Positions 46,869-58,000 of a stretch of 64,000 nucleotides of DNA are shown piece by piece. The translations under genes and the position numbers were made by a program. The stretch is from contig NZ_JABANU010000005.1 of the NCBI RefSeq assembly GCF_016238445.1, positions 44,947 to 108,946 on the forward strand, written 5' to 3'. The notes under the pieces were generated by a model. That model searched no databases, had not been told where the DNA came from, and saw only the letters and a list, made by a program, of their open reading frames with translations. Position 1 is the first letter of the stretch. Each line of letters opens with the position of its first letter. This DNA is from Staphylococcus canis. GTDB taxonomy: Bacteria; Bacillota; Bacilli; Staphylococcales; Staphylococcaceae.

Positions 46869-47537
46869 ATGAAATACAAAAGTGTTTTTGATATTATCGG
46901 TCCCACGATGGTTGGACCTTCATCATCACATACTGCAGGTGCGGTCAGAATAGGCTTAGTAGCACGTGATTTATTTGGCGAACGACCTGATCAAGTGGAT
47001 ATTTATTTATATGGTTCGTTTATGGAAACGTATAAAGGGCACGGTACAGATGTTGCACTAGTCGGTGGATTGCTTGGGTATGATACAGATGATGATCGTA
47101 TCAAAACGAGTTTAGAAACTGCTAAAAATGAAGGAATGCGCGTAAACTTTATCGAGATGGCTGAAGAACGTGCACATCCAAATACAGTAATATTAGACAT
47201 GATGAAGAATGATAAAAATATATCTGTTGAAGGTGTGTCTATTGGTGGAGGAAAAATTGAGATTGTAGCAATTAATGGTTTTTCACTTGCTATAAGCGGT
47301 AACTACCCAACACTTTTAGTTTTCCATCAAGATACATTCGGTACAATAGGAAAAGTAGCAAACATCATTGGAGACAATGGTATCAATGTGGGAAGTATGC
47401 AAGTAGCACGTAAAGAAAAAGGAGATCAAGCTTTGATGACTTGTGAACTAGATGATGCGATTTCGAGCCAAGTTCTTGAACATATTAAACACGTACCAGG
47501 TGTAATAACTGTTTCTTTAATGGGGGATGTAGAATGA
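46869..47537 (+). CDS. sdaAB: L-serine dehydratase, beta subunit
   Basis: Beta subunit of the iron-sulfur L-serine deaminase that makes pyruvate and ammonia. The opening SVFDIIGPTMVGPSSSHTAGAVRIG is characteristic (substrate-binding SSSHT). A C-terminal ACT domain follows (LLVFHQDTFGTIGKVANIIGDNGINVGSMQVARK, about residues 150-183). Length is 222 residues. GGGGGAG precedes the ATG. It overlaps sdaAA by 4 bases. The pair lies between fakA and recG, as in B. subtilis; in S. aureus I recall it elsewhere. Confidence 0.95.
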   Translation: MKYKSVFDIIGPTMVGPSSSHTAGAVRIGLVARDLFGERPDQVDIYLYGSFMETYKGHGTDVALVGGLLGYDTDDDRIKTSLETAKNEGMRVNFIEMAEERAHPNTVILDMMKNDKNISVEGVSIGGGKIEIVAINGFSLAISGNYPTLLVFHQDTFGTIGKVANIIGDNGINVGSMQVARKEKGDQALMTCELDDAISSQVLEHIKHVPGVITVSLMGDVE

Positions 47538-48415
47538 AGGAAAATGTTTTCAAAAGTGTTGCTGAATTAATTTCAATCTGTCAAACAGAAGATAAATCAA
47601 TTCATGAAGTAATGTTAGACCAAGAAATGAATATGACAGGATTATCTAAAGATGAAATATATGAAAGAATGGCACATCATTTTAATACGATGGAAAAAGC
47701 GATTCAAGACGGAGTTAATGGTGTAACTTCTAAGACAGGATTAACGGGAGGCGATGCTGTATTGCTTCAAAATTATTTAGCAAGTGGTAAAGCGCTTTCG
47801 GGAGAACTGTTACTTGATGCTGTGAGTAAGGCAGTAGCTACAAACGAAGTTAACGCAGCAATGGGTAAGATTTGTGCAACTCCAACTGCAGGATCAGCTG
47901 GAGTCGTACCGGGCGTTTTATTTTCGCTTAAAAACAGATTACAATTATCACGAACAGATATGCTCAATTTTTTATTAACAGCAGGTGCTTTCGGCTTTGT
48001 CGTTGCGAATAATGCATCGATATCAGGTGCTGCAGGTGGATGTCAGGCAGAAGTTGGCTCTGCTGCGGCAATGGCAGCTGGAGCGATCGTTGAAGCTCAA
48101 GGAGGCACGCCACAACAATCTGCAGAAGCATTTGCGATTTGCATGAAAAATATGCTTGGATTAGTTTGCGATCCGGTTGCTGGCTTAGTAGAAGTACCTT
48201 GTGTTAAACGAAATGCAGCTGGGGCTTCTAATGCAATTGTATCTGCAGATATGGCCTTGGCTGGTGTAACATCTAGAATACCAACAGATGAAGTTATAGA
48301 TGCCATGTATAAAATTGGTCAAACTATGCCATCTGCATTACGGGAGACTGGACGAGGTGGCCTTGCAGGTACACCTACGGGTCAGCGTATAAAACAACAA
48401 ATTTTTGGTGATTAA
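47534..48415 (+). CDS. sdaAA: L-serine dehydratase, alpha subunit
   Basis: Catalytic [4Fe-4S] subunit of L-serine dehydratase. [35 protein letters not shown] and the cysteine-bearing [26 protein letters not shown] (about residues 211-236) are the cluster and active-site regions. Length is 293 residues. It is coupled to sdaAB by an ATGA overlap, and recG starts 2 bases after its stop. Confidence 0.95.
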   Translation: MKENVFKSVAELISICQTEDKSIHEVMLDQEMNMTGLSKDEIYERMAHHFNTMEKAIQDGVNGVTSKTGLTGGDAVLLQNYLASGKALSGELLLDAVSKAVATNEVNAAMGKICATPTAGSAGVVPGVLFSLKNRLQLSRTDMLNFLLTAGAFGFVVANNASISGAAGGCQAEVGSAAAMAAGAIVEAQGGTPQQSAEAFAICMKNMLGLVCDPVAGLVEVPCVKRNAAGASNAIVSADMALAGVTSRIPTDEVIDAMYKIGQTMPSALRETGRGGLAGTPTGQRIKQQIFGD

Positions 48416-48417
48416 TT

Positions 48418-50463
48418 ATGTCAAAAATCAATTTAATAGAGAGTCCTTATCAATTGAGTGAGCTTAAAGGGCTTGGACCGAAGCGATTAGCTGTGCTTAA
48501 TGAGATGAATATTGAAACCATTCAAGATTTAATTTTGTATTTACCAACAAGATATGAGGATAATACATTAATCGATTTATCCCAAGCTGAAGATGATGCT
48601 TACGTAACAGTAGAAGGCGTTGTGTATACGACGCCAACTGTTGCCTTTTTTGGACGGAATCGATCTAAACTCACGGTGCACCTTATTATCAATGATATTG
48701 CGGTCAAGGCAGTATTTTTTAATCAGCCCTTTTTAAAAAAGAAAATACAATTAGAACAACGTGTAACGATTAAAGGGAAATGGTCACGACGTAAACAAGA
48801 AATCAATGGGTCTAAGATGATATTTCAAAATGAACAACATGATCAAGCATTATTCACACCTATTTATCGTGTTAAAGAGGGAATAAAGCAAAAAACGTTA
48901 AGAGATTTAATACGCCGTGTGATTTCAGAAGTGAAAATAGAAGAGTGGCTCCCTATAGACTTACGGCAAAAATATAAATTAGAAACACTATACGATACTT
49001 TACATACTTTACATCAACCGCAGGATAAACAAGCATTGTTACGAGCACGTCGTACATTTGCGTTTACTGAATTTTTTATGTTTGAATTACGTATGCAGTG
49101 GTTGAATCGACTTGAAAAATCTTCTGATGAGGCTGTTGAAGTTCATTATAATTTAGAGAAGGTCAAAGCGTTTATTGACGCTTTGCCATTTGAATTGACA
49201 GAGGACCAAAAGCAAAGTGTAAATCAAATATTTAGAGACCTCAAAGCGCCTATCCGAATGCATCGCTTATTACAAGGTGATGTAGGTTCAGGTAAAACAG
49301 TTGTTGCAGCTATATGTATGTATGCATTGAAAACAGCAGGATACCAGTCAGCACTGATGGTTCCTACAGAAATTCTTGCTGAACAACATGCAGATAGTTT
49401 AGTTGAGTTATTTGGCGATAGAATGAACGTTGGATTACTAACAGGATCGGTTAAAGGGAAGAAAAGGGCTCTTTTACTTGAACAATTGGCACAAGGGCAT
49501 ATTGATTGTTTGATTGGTACACACGCGCTCATTCAAGATGATGTAACCTTTCATAATGTTGGCTTGGTCATTACTGATGAGCAACATCGTTTTGGTGTAC
49601 AACAGCGTCAAAAATTAAGAGAAAAAGGTGCATTATCTAATGTCTTATTTATGACAGCCACACCTATACCAAGAACGCTTGCTATTTCAGTTTTTGGCGA
49701 AATGGACGTTTCATCTATTAAAAGTATGCCAAGCGGTAGAAAACCGATTGAAACATATTGGATGAAACATGAAGGCTATCAAAAAGCTTTGAGTCATATG
49801 GAACATGAATTACAAAAGGGACGACAAGCTTATGTGATTTCACCATTAATAGAAAGCTCAGAGCACTTAGAGGACGTTCAAAATGTGATTGAGTTGTATG
49901 AGCATCTTAAAGTACAACTTCCGAAGTATCGTATCGGTATTTTACATGGAAGAATGACGTCTGAAGAGAAAGATAGTATCATGCATCAATTTAGTGCACA
50001 TGAGCTAGATGTTTTAGTATCAACTACAGTAGTTGAAGTAGGAGTTAACGTTCCCAATGCTACATTTATGATGATTTATGATGCTGACCGCTTCGGATTA
50101 TCGACACTTCATCAATTACGCGGACGTGTAGGTAGAAGTCACCATCAGAGTTATTGTGTGCTTATTGCATCACCAAAATCAGAAACTGGAATAGAACGTA
50201 TGACGATTATGACTCAAACAAATGATGGTTTTGAATTGAGTGAGCGTGACCTTGAAATGCGTGGACCTGGGGATTTCTTTGGCGTAAAACAAAGTGGTCT
50301 TCCTGATTTTCTGGTTGCTAACCTTGTCGAAGATTATCGAATGTTAGAGGTTGCTCGAGATGAAGCGTCAGAAATGATTCAATCTGGAATATTTTTTACT
50401 GATAAATTTAAACGCTTACGTGAATTTATCGAAATGAATATGCTATATCAAAGTTTTGATTAA
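48418..50463 (+). CDS. recG: ATP-dependent DNA helicase RecG
   Basis: Branch-migration helicase that remodels stalled forks and Holliday junctions. The N-terminal wedge/OB domain (from [18 protein letters not shown]) precedes the helicase core. Walker A is [15 protein letters not shown] near residue 282, DExH-type box ITDEQHRFG near residue 384, followed by [25 protein letters not shown] and QLRGRVGRS. The C-terminal RecG wing is [22 protein letters not shown]. Length is 681 residues. Confidence 0.97.
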   Translation: MSKINLIESPYQLSELKGLGPKRLAVLNEMNIETIQDLILYLPTRYEDNTLIDLSQAEDDAYVTVEGVVYTTPTVAFFGRNRSKLTVHLIINDIAVKAVFFNQPFLKKKIQLEQRVTIKGKWSRRKQEINGSKMIFQNEQHDQALFTPIYRVKEGIKQKTLRDLIRRVISEVKIEEWLPIDLRQKYKLETLYDTLHTLHQPQDKQALLRARRTFAFTEFFMFELRMQWLNRLEKSSDEAVEVHYNLEKVKAFIDALPFELTEDQKQSVNQIFRDLKAPIRMHRLLQGDVGSGKTVVAAICMYALKTAGYQSALMVPTEILAEQHADSLVELFGDRMNVGLLTGSVKGKKRALLLEQLAQGHIDCLIGTHALIQDDVTFHNVGLVITDEQHRFGVQQRQKLREKGALSNVLFMTATPIPRTLAISVFGEMDVSSIKSMPSGRKPIETYWMKHEGYQKALSHMEHELQKGRQAYVISPLIESSEHLEDVQNVIELYEHLKVQLPKYRIGILHGRMTSEEKDSIMHQFSAHELDVLVSTTVVEVGVNVPNATFMMIYDADRFGLSTLHQLRGRVGRSHHQSYCVLIASPKSETGIERMTIMTQTNDGFELSERDLEMRGPGDFFGVKQSGLPDFLVANLVEDYRMLEVARDEASEMIQSGIFFTDKFKRLREFIEMNMLYQSFD

Positions 50464-50533
50464 TAATGATATATGTTAAAAATTTGTAATATAATAAGGT
50501 TAGAGTGGTATGTTCCCAAATTACTATATTATT

Positions 50534-50561
50534 TTGAACTTAAAGTGGAACATGTTAAAAT
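50534..50561 (+). promoter_or_regulatory. fapR operon promoter
   Basis: TTGAAC (50534-50539), a 16-base spacer, then TAAAAT (50556-50561). The FapR operator begins 13 bases downstream, over the expected transcription start. Confidence 0.65.
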
Positions 50562-50573
50562 AACTACGAGTCG

Positions 50574-50592
50574 ATTAAGACTTGGTACTAAA
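50574..50592 (+). promoter_or_regulatory. FapR operator
   Basis: ATTAAGACTTGGTACTAAA, whose complement reads TTTAGTACCAAGTCTTAAT, matches the FapR box I recall from Bacillus and Staphylococcus (TTAGTACC then AGTCTTAAT). It lies 16 bases before the fapR start codon, so FapR should repress its own operon until malonyl-CoA releases it. Confidence 0.85.
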
Positions 50593-50608
50593 ATTGGGTG
50601 GAGATAAT

Positions 50609-51169
50609 GTGAAAAGAACTAAAAGTGAACGACGCGCATTAATTGAACAAACCATCCGTGATAATCCATTTATGACCGATCAAGCATTGAGTGAGATGTT
50701 CAATGTAAGTATCCAAACAATACGCTTAGATCGAAGTCAACTAAAAATACCAGAATTGCGAAAACGAATTAAAAATGTAGCTGAAAAGCAATATGAAAAT
50801 ATCAGTGCGCTAGAGAATCAGGATATTATTGGAGATATTATTGAATTAGAACCAAATCAATCAGCGCGCTCAATTTTAACAATTACTCAAAAAGACGTTT
50901 TCACACGTAAACATATTGCAAGAGGTCATGTCATTTTTGCACAAGCAAATTCATTATGTGTTGCAATTGTGAATCATGCTAATGTGCTTACAAAAGAAAG
51001 TCACATTCATTTTGTACATCCTGTTCAATTAGGTGAGCTCGTAAAGGCACATGCTACTGTTGAATATCAAGGAGAGAAATACTATGAAATGAGTGTCATT
51101 TCTTATGTAGAAGATACTAAAGTTTTCGAAGGGCTATTTAAAATGTATTACATAAGTGAGGATGAATAA
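50609..51169 (+). CDS. fapR: Fatty acid and phospholipid biosynthesis repressor FapR
   Basis: Malonyl-CoA-responsive repressor of lipid synthesis genes. The N-terminal helix-turn-helix is [19 protein letters not shown] (about residues 26-44), with a linker helix PELRKRI. The C-terminal hot-dog domain binds malonyl-CoA ([17 protein letters not shown] near residue 104). I chose GTG at 50609 (186 residues): GGTGGAG is well placed and the N-terminus matches S. aureus FapR. An in-frame start further upstream at 50582 would lie inside the operator. First gene of fapR-plsX-fabD-fabG. Confidence 0.96.
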   Translation: MKRTKSERRALIEQTIRDNPFMTDQALSEMFNVSIQTIRLDRSQLKIPELRKRIKNVAEKQYENISALENQDIIGDIIELEPNQSARSILTITQKDVFTRKHIARGHVIFAQANSLCVAIVNHANVLTKESHIHFVHPVQLGELVKAHATVEYQGEKYYEMSVISYVEDTKVFEGLFKMYYISEDE

Positions 51170-51170
51170 G

Positions 51171-52157
51171 ATGGTAAAAATAGCAGTAGATATGATGGGT
51201 GGGGACGACGCACCTGAGATTGTGCTTGAAGCCGTAGAAAAAGCTGTTCAAGATTTCGAAGATCTTGAGATCATGTTGTTTGGTGATGAAAGTCAATGTC
51301 ATATAAAGCATCCCCGTGTCAGCATACATCATACAACAGAAAAAATTACGATGGAAGACGAACCAGTTCGTGCTATTAAGCGGAAAAAAGACAGTTCAAT
51401 GGTACGTATGGCTGAAGCAGTTAAAAATGGAGAAGCGGGCGGTTGTGTGTCTGCAGGCAATACAGGTGCTTTAATGTCAGCAGGTTTATTTATAGTAGGT
51501 CGTTTAAAGGGCGTATCAAGACCTGCGTTAGTTGTTACGTTACCCACTGTTAGTGGCAAAGGTGTTGTATTTTTAGATGTAGGTGCAAACGCAGATGCTA
51601 AGGCTGAGCATTTATATCAAAACGCACTATTAGGACATATTTATGCAGTTAATTTAAGAGGTATCCAAAATCCTAAAGTAGCATTACTTAATATCGGTAC
51701 TGAGGATCAAAAAGGAAATAGCCTTACTAAAAAAGCATTTGAACTTATGAATCAATCTCAAACGTTTAATTTCGTCGGTAATATTGAAGCGAAATCTATT
51801 ATGGAAGATGAAGCAGATGTAATTGTGACAGATGGATTTACTGGCAATATGATTTTAAAAAACCTTGAAGGTATTGCGAAGTCTGTTGGTAAAATCGTGA
51901 AAAAAGATCTTCTCTCAAGTTTCAAAAACAAGCTTGCTGCATTGATTTTGAAAAAAGATCTTCAATCAATCGCGAAGCAACTTGATTACTCAGAATATGG
52001 TGGCTCAGTTTTATTAGGGTTAGATGGTATAGTTGTTAAAGCACACGGTAGTTCAAACGCTAAAGCATTCTACTCTGCTATTAAACAAGCTAAAATCGCA
52101 GTAGAGACACAAATAGTTGAAAATATGCGAGAGAAAGTAGGGACGCTTAATGAGTAA
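51171..52157 (+). CDS. plsX: Phosphate acyltransferase PlsX
   Basis: Makes acyl-phosphate from acyl-ACP, the first committed step to phosphatidic acid with PlsY. The N-terminus [17 protein letters not shown] and the segments [33 protein letters not shown] and [12 protein letters not shown] define the family. I use the ATG at 51171 (328 residues), one base after the fapR stop. The end overlaps fabD by 8 bases. Confidence 0.96.
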   Translation: MVKIAVDMMGGDDAPEIVLEAVEKAVQDFEDLEIMLFGDESQCHIKHPRVSIHHTTEKITMEDEPVRAIKRKKDSSMVRMAEAVKNGEAGGCVSAGNTGALMSAGLFIVGRLKGVSRPALVVTLPTVSGKGVVFLDVGANADAKAEHLYQNALLGHIYAVNLRGIQNPKVALLNIGTEDQKGNSLTKKAFELMNQSQTFNFVGNIEAKSIMEDEADVIVTDGFTGNMILKNLEGIAKSVGKIVKKDLLSSFKNKLAALILKKDLQSIAKQLDYSEYGGSVLLGLDGIVVKAHGSSNAKAFYSAIKQAKIAVETQIVENMREKVGTLNE

Positions 52158-53076
52158 AACGGTTGTGATGTTCCCTGGACAAGGCGCTCAAAAAGTAGGT
52201 ATGGGTCAAGATCTTTATCAGGTCAATGAAGCGGCAACAGAAATTTTTGAAAAAGCACAGTCACATGTGGATTTTGATATTTTAGAAACAATGTTTACAG
52301 ACCAAGATGAAAAATTAGGTTTAACAGAAAATACTCAACCAGCATTATTGACACATAGCATTGCTTTATATGAAGCAATGGGGAGACCGAATTTTGATTT
52401 TACAATTGGACATAGTCTAGGGGAGTATTCGAGTTTAGTAATGAGTGGTGTATTACACTTTGAAGATGCTATTCAAATCGTACGTCGTCGTGGTGAATTA
52501 ATGTCTAAAGCCTTTCCTCAAGGGACAGGTAGTATGGCAGCAGTGCTCGGTCTTAGCTTGGAAGAAGTACAGGATATTTGTAAACAGCTTTCAACTGATG
52601 AAGCAGTGATTGAGCCTGCTAATATCAATGCCCCTGGTCAAATCGTAGTATCGGGGCACCAAACGGCTATTGATAGATTAGTTGGTGAAGGTAAGCGTTT
52701 AGGTGCGAAACGTGTTTTACCATTAAATGTGTCAGGTCCCTTTCATTCTTCAATGATGAAAGTTATTTCAAAAGACTTTGATGCATTTATTAACCAATTT
52801 GAATGGCATGATGCCAAAACCCCTGTTATACAAAATGTGAATGCAAAAGGTGAAACTGATCGAGATATCATTAAACAACATATGGTTCAACAATTGTATT
52901 CACCAGTTGAATTTATTGACTCTGTAAAATGGTTAATTGAACAAGGTGCAGACCATTTTGTCGAAATTGGACCGAATAAGGTTTTATCAGGTTTGGTGAA
53001 AAAGATAGATAGAAATGTGAAAATAACTTCGATTCAAACGCTCGAAGATGTAAAGGAATGGTTAGCAAATGAGTAA
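52150..53076 (+). CDS. fabD: Malonyl-CoA:ACP transacylase
   Basis: Loads malonyl groups onto ACP. The N-terminal [15 protein letters not shown] is typical, the nucleophile Ser lies in [12 protein letters not shown] (about residues 90-101), and the paired His is in [10 protein letters not shown] near residue 199. Length is 308 residues. It overlaps plsX and fabG by 8 bases each, so translation of the set is probably coupled. Confidence 0.97.
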   Translation: MSKTVVMFPGQGAQKVGMGQDLYQVNEAATEIFEKAQSHVDFDILETMFTDQDEKLGLTENTQPALLTHSIALYEAMGRPNFDFTIGHSLGEYSSLVMSGVLHFEDAIQIVRRRGELMSKAFPQGTGSMAAVLGLSLEEVQDICKQLSTDEAVIEPANINAPGQIVVSGHQTAIDRLVGEGKRLGAKRVLPLNVSGPFHSSMMKVISKDFDAFINQFEWHDAKTPVIQNVNAKGETDRDIIKQHMVQQLYSPVEFIDSVKWLIEQGADHFVEIGPNKVLSGLVKKIDRNVKITSIQTLEDVKEWLANE

Positions 53077-53806
53077 AGTTGCATTAGTTACAGGTGGATC
53101 TCGAGGTATAGGAAGAAGTATCGCCTTACAACTAGCAGAGGAAGGTTATACAGTAGTTGTCAATTATGCAGGCAATCAAGAAAAAGCAGAAGCTGTTGTG
53201 GCTGAGATTAAAGAAAAAGGTCAAGAAGCCCTTGCAATTCAAGCTAATGTTGCAAATGGTGATGAAGTCAAAACAATGGTTAAAGAAGTTGTAAAGACAT
53301 ATGGCTCACTAGATGTACTTGTTAATAATGCAGGTATTACAAGAGATAATTTATTAATGCGTATGAAAGAACAAGAATGGGACGATGTCATTGATACAAA
53401 CTTAAAAGGTGTATTCAATTGTATTCAAAAAGTGACACCACAAATGTTGAGACAACGTTCAGGACGAATTATCAATCTTTCAAGTGTTGTAGGCGCTGTA
53501 GGAAATCCAGGACAAATTAACTACGTCGCAACAAAATCTGGTGTAATCGGAATTACGAAAACTGCAGCACGTGAACTTGCTTCTCGCAATATTACGGTGA
53601 ATGCAGTGGCACCAGGATTTATTGTATCTGATATGACAAATGCTTTAAATGATGATTTAAAAGCAAAAATGAAAGAACAAATTCCACTTGGCCGTTTTGG
53701 TGAAGATAAAGATATTGCTCAAACTGTAGCATTTTTAGCATCAGACAAAGCTTCGTATATTACTGGTCAAACGATTCATGTTAATGGTGGTATGCACATG
53801 GAATAA
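53069..53806 (+). CDS. fabG: 3-oxoacyl-[ACP] reductase FabG
   Basis: NADPH-dependent short-chain dehydrogenase for the first reduction of fatty acid elongation. The cofactor loop is [14 protein letters not shown] (about residues 7-20), [14 protein letters not shown] follows, and the catalytic Ser-Tyr-Lys are in [23 protein letters not shown]. Length is 245 residues. The last gene of the tightly overlapped block; a 167-base gap separates it from acpP. Confidence 0.97.
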   Translation: MSKVALVTGGSRGIGRSIALQLAEEGYTVVVNYAGNQEKAEAVVAEIKEKGQEALAIQANVANGDEVKTMVKEVVKTYGSLDVLVNNAGITRDNLLMRMKEQEWDDVIDTNLKGVFNCIQKVTPQMLRQRSGRIINLSSVVGAVGNPGQINYVATKSGVIGITKTAARELASRNITVNAVAPGFIVSDMTNALNDDLKAKMKEQIPLGRFGEDKDIAQTVAFLASDKASYITGQTIHVNGGMHME

Positions 53807-53973
53807 TATCTGTACATTCAATGGCGGATATATAATTCAGAGTGAAATCCTTGGATATATGTGGATATGGGTTGTATTTGTTAAAATAAAATGGCAAAAT
53901 ATAACAGTCAAGGACTACAAAACATCACTTAGATGTGTGTGAAAATAGTAACCTTTAAAGGAGGTGAAAGATT

Positions 53974-54207
53974 GTGGAAAATTTCGATAAAGTGAAAGAT
54001 ATTATTGTTGATCGTTTAGGTGTTGATGCTGACAAAGTAACTGAAGATGCATCTTTCAAAGATGATTTAGGAGCAGATTCACTTGACATTGCTGAATTAG
54101 TAATGGAATTAGAAGATGAATTTGGTACTGAAATTCCAGATGAAGAAGCAGAAAAAATCAATACAGTTGGAGACGCTGTTAATTACATTAATACACTTGA
54201 AAAATAA
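53974..54207 (+). CDS. acpP: Acyl carrier protein
   Basis: Carries growing acyl chains on a 4'-phosphopantetheine arm attached to Ser36 in [12 protein letters not shown]. It is a small acidic helical protein of 77 residues. The start is GTG, with an almost full-length anti-ribosomal match (AAAGGAGGTGA) at good spacing, which should compensate for the weaker start codon. The 167-base gap upstream may hold its own promoter, but I see no clear one. Confidence 0.97.
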   Translation: MENFDKVKDIIVDRLGVDADKVTEDASFKDDLGADSLDIAELVMELEDEFGTEIPDEEAEKINTVGDAVNYINTLEK

Positions 54208-54215
54208 TTGTTTTC

Positions 54216-54246
54216 ATCTGAGTCGATGTTTCGGCTCAGATTTTTT
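54216..54246 (+). terminator. Terminator after acpP
   Basis: ATCTGAG (54216-54222) pairs with CTCAGAT (54235-54241). The inner stem is extended with one wobble pair, and six T end at 54246. Confidence 0.92.
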
Positions 54247-54360
54247 ACTAACAAACAGGTCATAGCATAACAATTATGATAAAACTCATACAAATAAAAC
54301 CAGAATTCTAGTGTAGGTTATACTATGAAGATTGAATCATTGAAGATAAGGAGGAGCCCA

Positions 54361-55092
54361 ATGGCCAACCATCGTAAACAATCACTCATCGATCAATTTC
54401 AAAATCAATTTAAGATGAAGATGAAAGAATTAAATTTACAATATAGTGATATTTCAATATTTCAACAAGCTTTTTCACATTCTAGTTTCATAAATGATTT
54501 TAATATGAAGCGATTAGATCATAATGAGCGTCTCGAATTTTTAGGCGATGCAGTATTAGAATTGACGGTATCACGCTTTCTTTATGATCAATATCCTCAC
54601 TTACCAGAAGGGGATTTGACTAAAATGCGAGCAAACATCGTATGTGAGCCCTCACTTGTAATATTTGCAAATAAAATTCAACTGAATACGCTTATTTTGC
54701 TAGGTAAAGGTGAAGAGAAAACAGGTGGTAGAACAAGACCTTCTCTCGTAGCTGATGTATTCGAAGCGTTTATCGGAGCATTATATTTAGATCAAGGTCT
54801 AGAAGCTGTTAAAACTTTTGCAGAATATGCTATTTTTCCATTTGTTGAAGGCGATCAACTTATGGGAGCAGTAGATTTTAAAACGAAATTTCAAGAATAC
54901 GTGCACCAAAAATATTTAGGCCATTTGCAATATCAAATTATTCAAGAAGACGGACCTGCACATAATAAGCAATTTACGTCAGAAGTACAACTCAATCATA
55001 AACCAATTGCACAAGGTGTGGGTCGAACAAAAAAAGAATCTGAACAAAAAGCTGCCGAAAAAGCTTATTTAGCATTGTCACAAAAGGAGTAG
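54361..55092 (+). CDS. rnc: Ribonuclease III
   Basis: Double-strand-specific endoribonuclease for rRNA and mRNA processing. The catalytic signature is [15 protein letters not shown] (about residues 54-68), with further metal-binding residues in [15 protein letters not shown]. The C-terminal double-stranded-RNA-binding domain begins at [13 protein letters not shown] and ends [17 protein letters not shown] chose the ATG at 54361 (243 residues) because AAGGAGGAG stands just before it. The rnc-smc-ftsY order is conserved. Confidence 0.97.
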   Translation: MANHRKQSLIDQFQNQFKMKMKELNLQYSDISIFQQAFSHSSFINDFNMKRLDHNERLEFLGDAVLELTVSRFLYDQYPHLPEGDLTKMRANIVCEPSLVIFANKIQLNTLILLGKGEEKTGGRTRPSLVADVFEAFIGALYLDQGLEAVKTFAEYAIFPFVEGDQLMGAVDFKTKFQEYVHQKYLGHLQYQIIQEDGPAHNKQFTSEVQLNHKPIAQGVGRTKKESEQKAAEKAYLALSQKE

Positions 55093-55096
55093 AAGA

Positions 55097-58000
55097 ATGG
55101 TACATTTAAAATCGATACATGCACACGGATTTAAATCATTTGCTGAACCTACTCAAATTGATTTTGACAAAGGGGTCACTGCTATAGTAGGACCTAATGG
55201 AAGCGGTAAAAGTAATATTACGGATGCTATAAAATGGGTGTTAGGTGAACAATCTGCGCGTTCATTAAGAGGAAGTAAGATGGAGGATGTTATATTCTCT
55301 GGTGCTAAACATCGAAATGCTCAAAATTTTGCTGAAGTCCAATTGAAGCTTGATAATCAAAAAGGATTATTAAATGTAGAGTCGGAAGAAGTTACAATCA
55401 CAAGAAGGCTATATCGAAATGGTGATAGTGTTTTCTTTCTTAATAATGAACGACAACGTCTAAAGGATATCACAGAACTATTTTTAGACTCTGGACTAGG
55501 AAAAGAAGCTTTTAGCATTATTTCACAAGGACGTGTGGACGAAGTTTTAAATGCTAAGCCAACTGAGCGACGTCACATTATTGAAGAAACTGCAGGTGTG
55601 TTGAAATATAAAAAAAGAAAAGAAGCTTCCGTTAATAAATTATCTCAGACAGAAGCTAATTTAACACGCGTGGAAGATATTTTATATGACCTTGAGGGAC
55701 GCGTTGAACCATTGAAAGAGGAAGCGGCTATCGCTAAAGAATATATGCATTTATCTGAAGCATTAAAAGAAAGCGATATTCAAGTTACGGTTTATGATAT
55801 AACAGCATACCAACAAGAAATTTCGACATTAGATCAAAAGTTAAATGATTTAAAGGGCAGACAAGCCAAAGTACAAAGTCAAAAATCTAGTATTTCAAAG
55901 TTACTGCAGAAAACGAAAGGACAACGTTTTGATCTGGATCAACAACTGGAAGACTTAAATATCAACTTAATTCAAGTAACAGAAAAAGTTGAACAACTTA
56001 ACGGAAAATATCAATTACTAGAAGAACGCCAAAAAAATCAATCACAAATGAATGCACGTATTGAAGAAGAACAAGAAAGCTTGAATCATGAAAGGACTTC
56101 AACACAAGAAGAAATACAAAGTGTTCAATCACAAATAGAAAAGCTAAAGCATCAAAGAGAGAAATTGATTACAAATATTCAACAGCTCGAATCTCAAATA
56201 TATCGAGATGATGCTAATAGTGATGCGGAAATTGAGCAATTAAAAGATACGTATTATCAGTATATGACGGAGCAATCCAATCTCAATAATGATATTCGTT
56301 TTTTATCACGTACCATTGAAGAGCATCAAAAAAAGCAGAATAGACTAGATACACGTTTACAAGAGGCGTATAACGAATTGAAAACGGCACAGCACCAAAT
56401 GGCTGAAATCAAAAAACAAAAAGATAGCAAATTGAAAGAACGTGACCGTATTCAAATTGAAATCGAACGAACAGAACAGCAACTTAGTGAAGCGCAACGA
56501 CAACAAACTGAAACAGAAGAAAAACTATATCAAGCGTATAGATATTATGACAAATTGAAATCACGGTTAGAAGTAGCACAGTCTAAACAACAAGATATGA
56601 CTTATTATTATCAAGGTGTTAAATCAATTTTAAAATCCTCTGAATCATTTGATGGGGTGCATGGAGCAGTAGCGCAAAAATTAAATGTACCTTCACAATA
56701 TACGACAGCAATTGAAGTCGCGTTAGGTGCAACACTTCAACATGTCATTGTGGAAGATGAACATGTAGCAAGACAAGCTATACAATATTTAAAGACCAAG
56801 CAATCAGGAAGAGCTACTTTTTTACCTTTATCCGTGATTAAGCCTAAACATTTAGATCCACAAATCATAGCACAAGCCAAACAACATGAAGGATATATTG
56901 CAATAGCTAGTGATTTGGTTACATATGATGCTAAGTATCAATCAATAGCTGAAAACTTGTTAGGGCGAACGATTATTGTTGATCATCTGAAAACGGCGAA
57001 TGAGGTCGCTAATGCAATACGTTATAAAACACGCATTGTAACACTTGAAGGTGATATAGTTAATCCGGGTGGAGCGATGACGGGTGGACGTAAAGCGCAC
57101 CAACAATCTGTTTTAGGGCATAAGCATGAATATGAACGTTTAACTCAACAACTTGACACATATACACGTCAAATTAAACAATTGGAAGCGTTTTGTAGTC
57201 AAAAGAAAGAGGAAAAAGAGTCATATAGTGATACGTATCTTGAACAACAACACCAATTTAATCAACTTAAACAAGCGCTTCATGATTTAGATTTAGAATA
57301 TGATCGATATTCTAAAATAGAACAACAGTTAAAGCGTGACCATGAAGAATTTCAATTCGAAAAAAATGACGGTTATAATGCAAATGAGAGTCAAAACACA
57401 TTATTAACTAAGCAACAACGAAAAGCTGAAATCGATGACACTTTACAGTCATTAGATCGACAAATTAAACAACTCACTGAGCAAAATAAACATGATAAGA
57501 CAGAATTACAAAAACATCAAAACCGTTTACATCAATATAAGTCCGACTTAGCTGTAACAAAAGAAAAACTCTCAACGCAACAAGCGAACTTGAAGCGTTA
57601 TACACAACAAATGAAACAAATAGACAAGCAACAATCTCAATTAAATGACCAACTTGATCTTATTAATTCTGATGAGGTTAACGATGACACGGCACTAACG
57701 AAAATAAGTGAGGAGATAGAAGCGTTTCGTGAGAAAAAGAAGCACTTACTCGAACAACAAGAAACGTTTCGACACGAGCGCCAGTCAATTGAAGATTTAA
57801 TTGAGTCAAATGAAAAAGCGTTGGAAAAAAGTCATCAATCGCTTTTAGAACTTGAAAATCAGTATCAAAATGTTAAAACTTCACAATCACGATTAGATGT
57901 TTTAATAGATCAAAATCTAAAACATCTTGATGAAAAGTATCATATGACATTTGAATACGCGCATTCACATTTTTCAAACCTTAATTTAGAAATTGATCAA

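Noticed and set aside
49224..49532. 102-codon minus-strand frame opposite recG
   Set aside because: It lies opposite the RecG helicase motifs; composition is that of an antisense shadow.
53848..53914. TCCTTG / CAAGGA inverted repeat before acpP
   Set aside because: Only 6 bases with a 54-base gap, likely chance; it does not resemble a FapR box.
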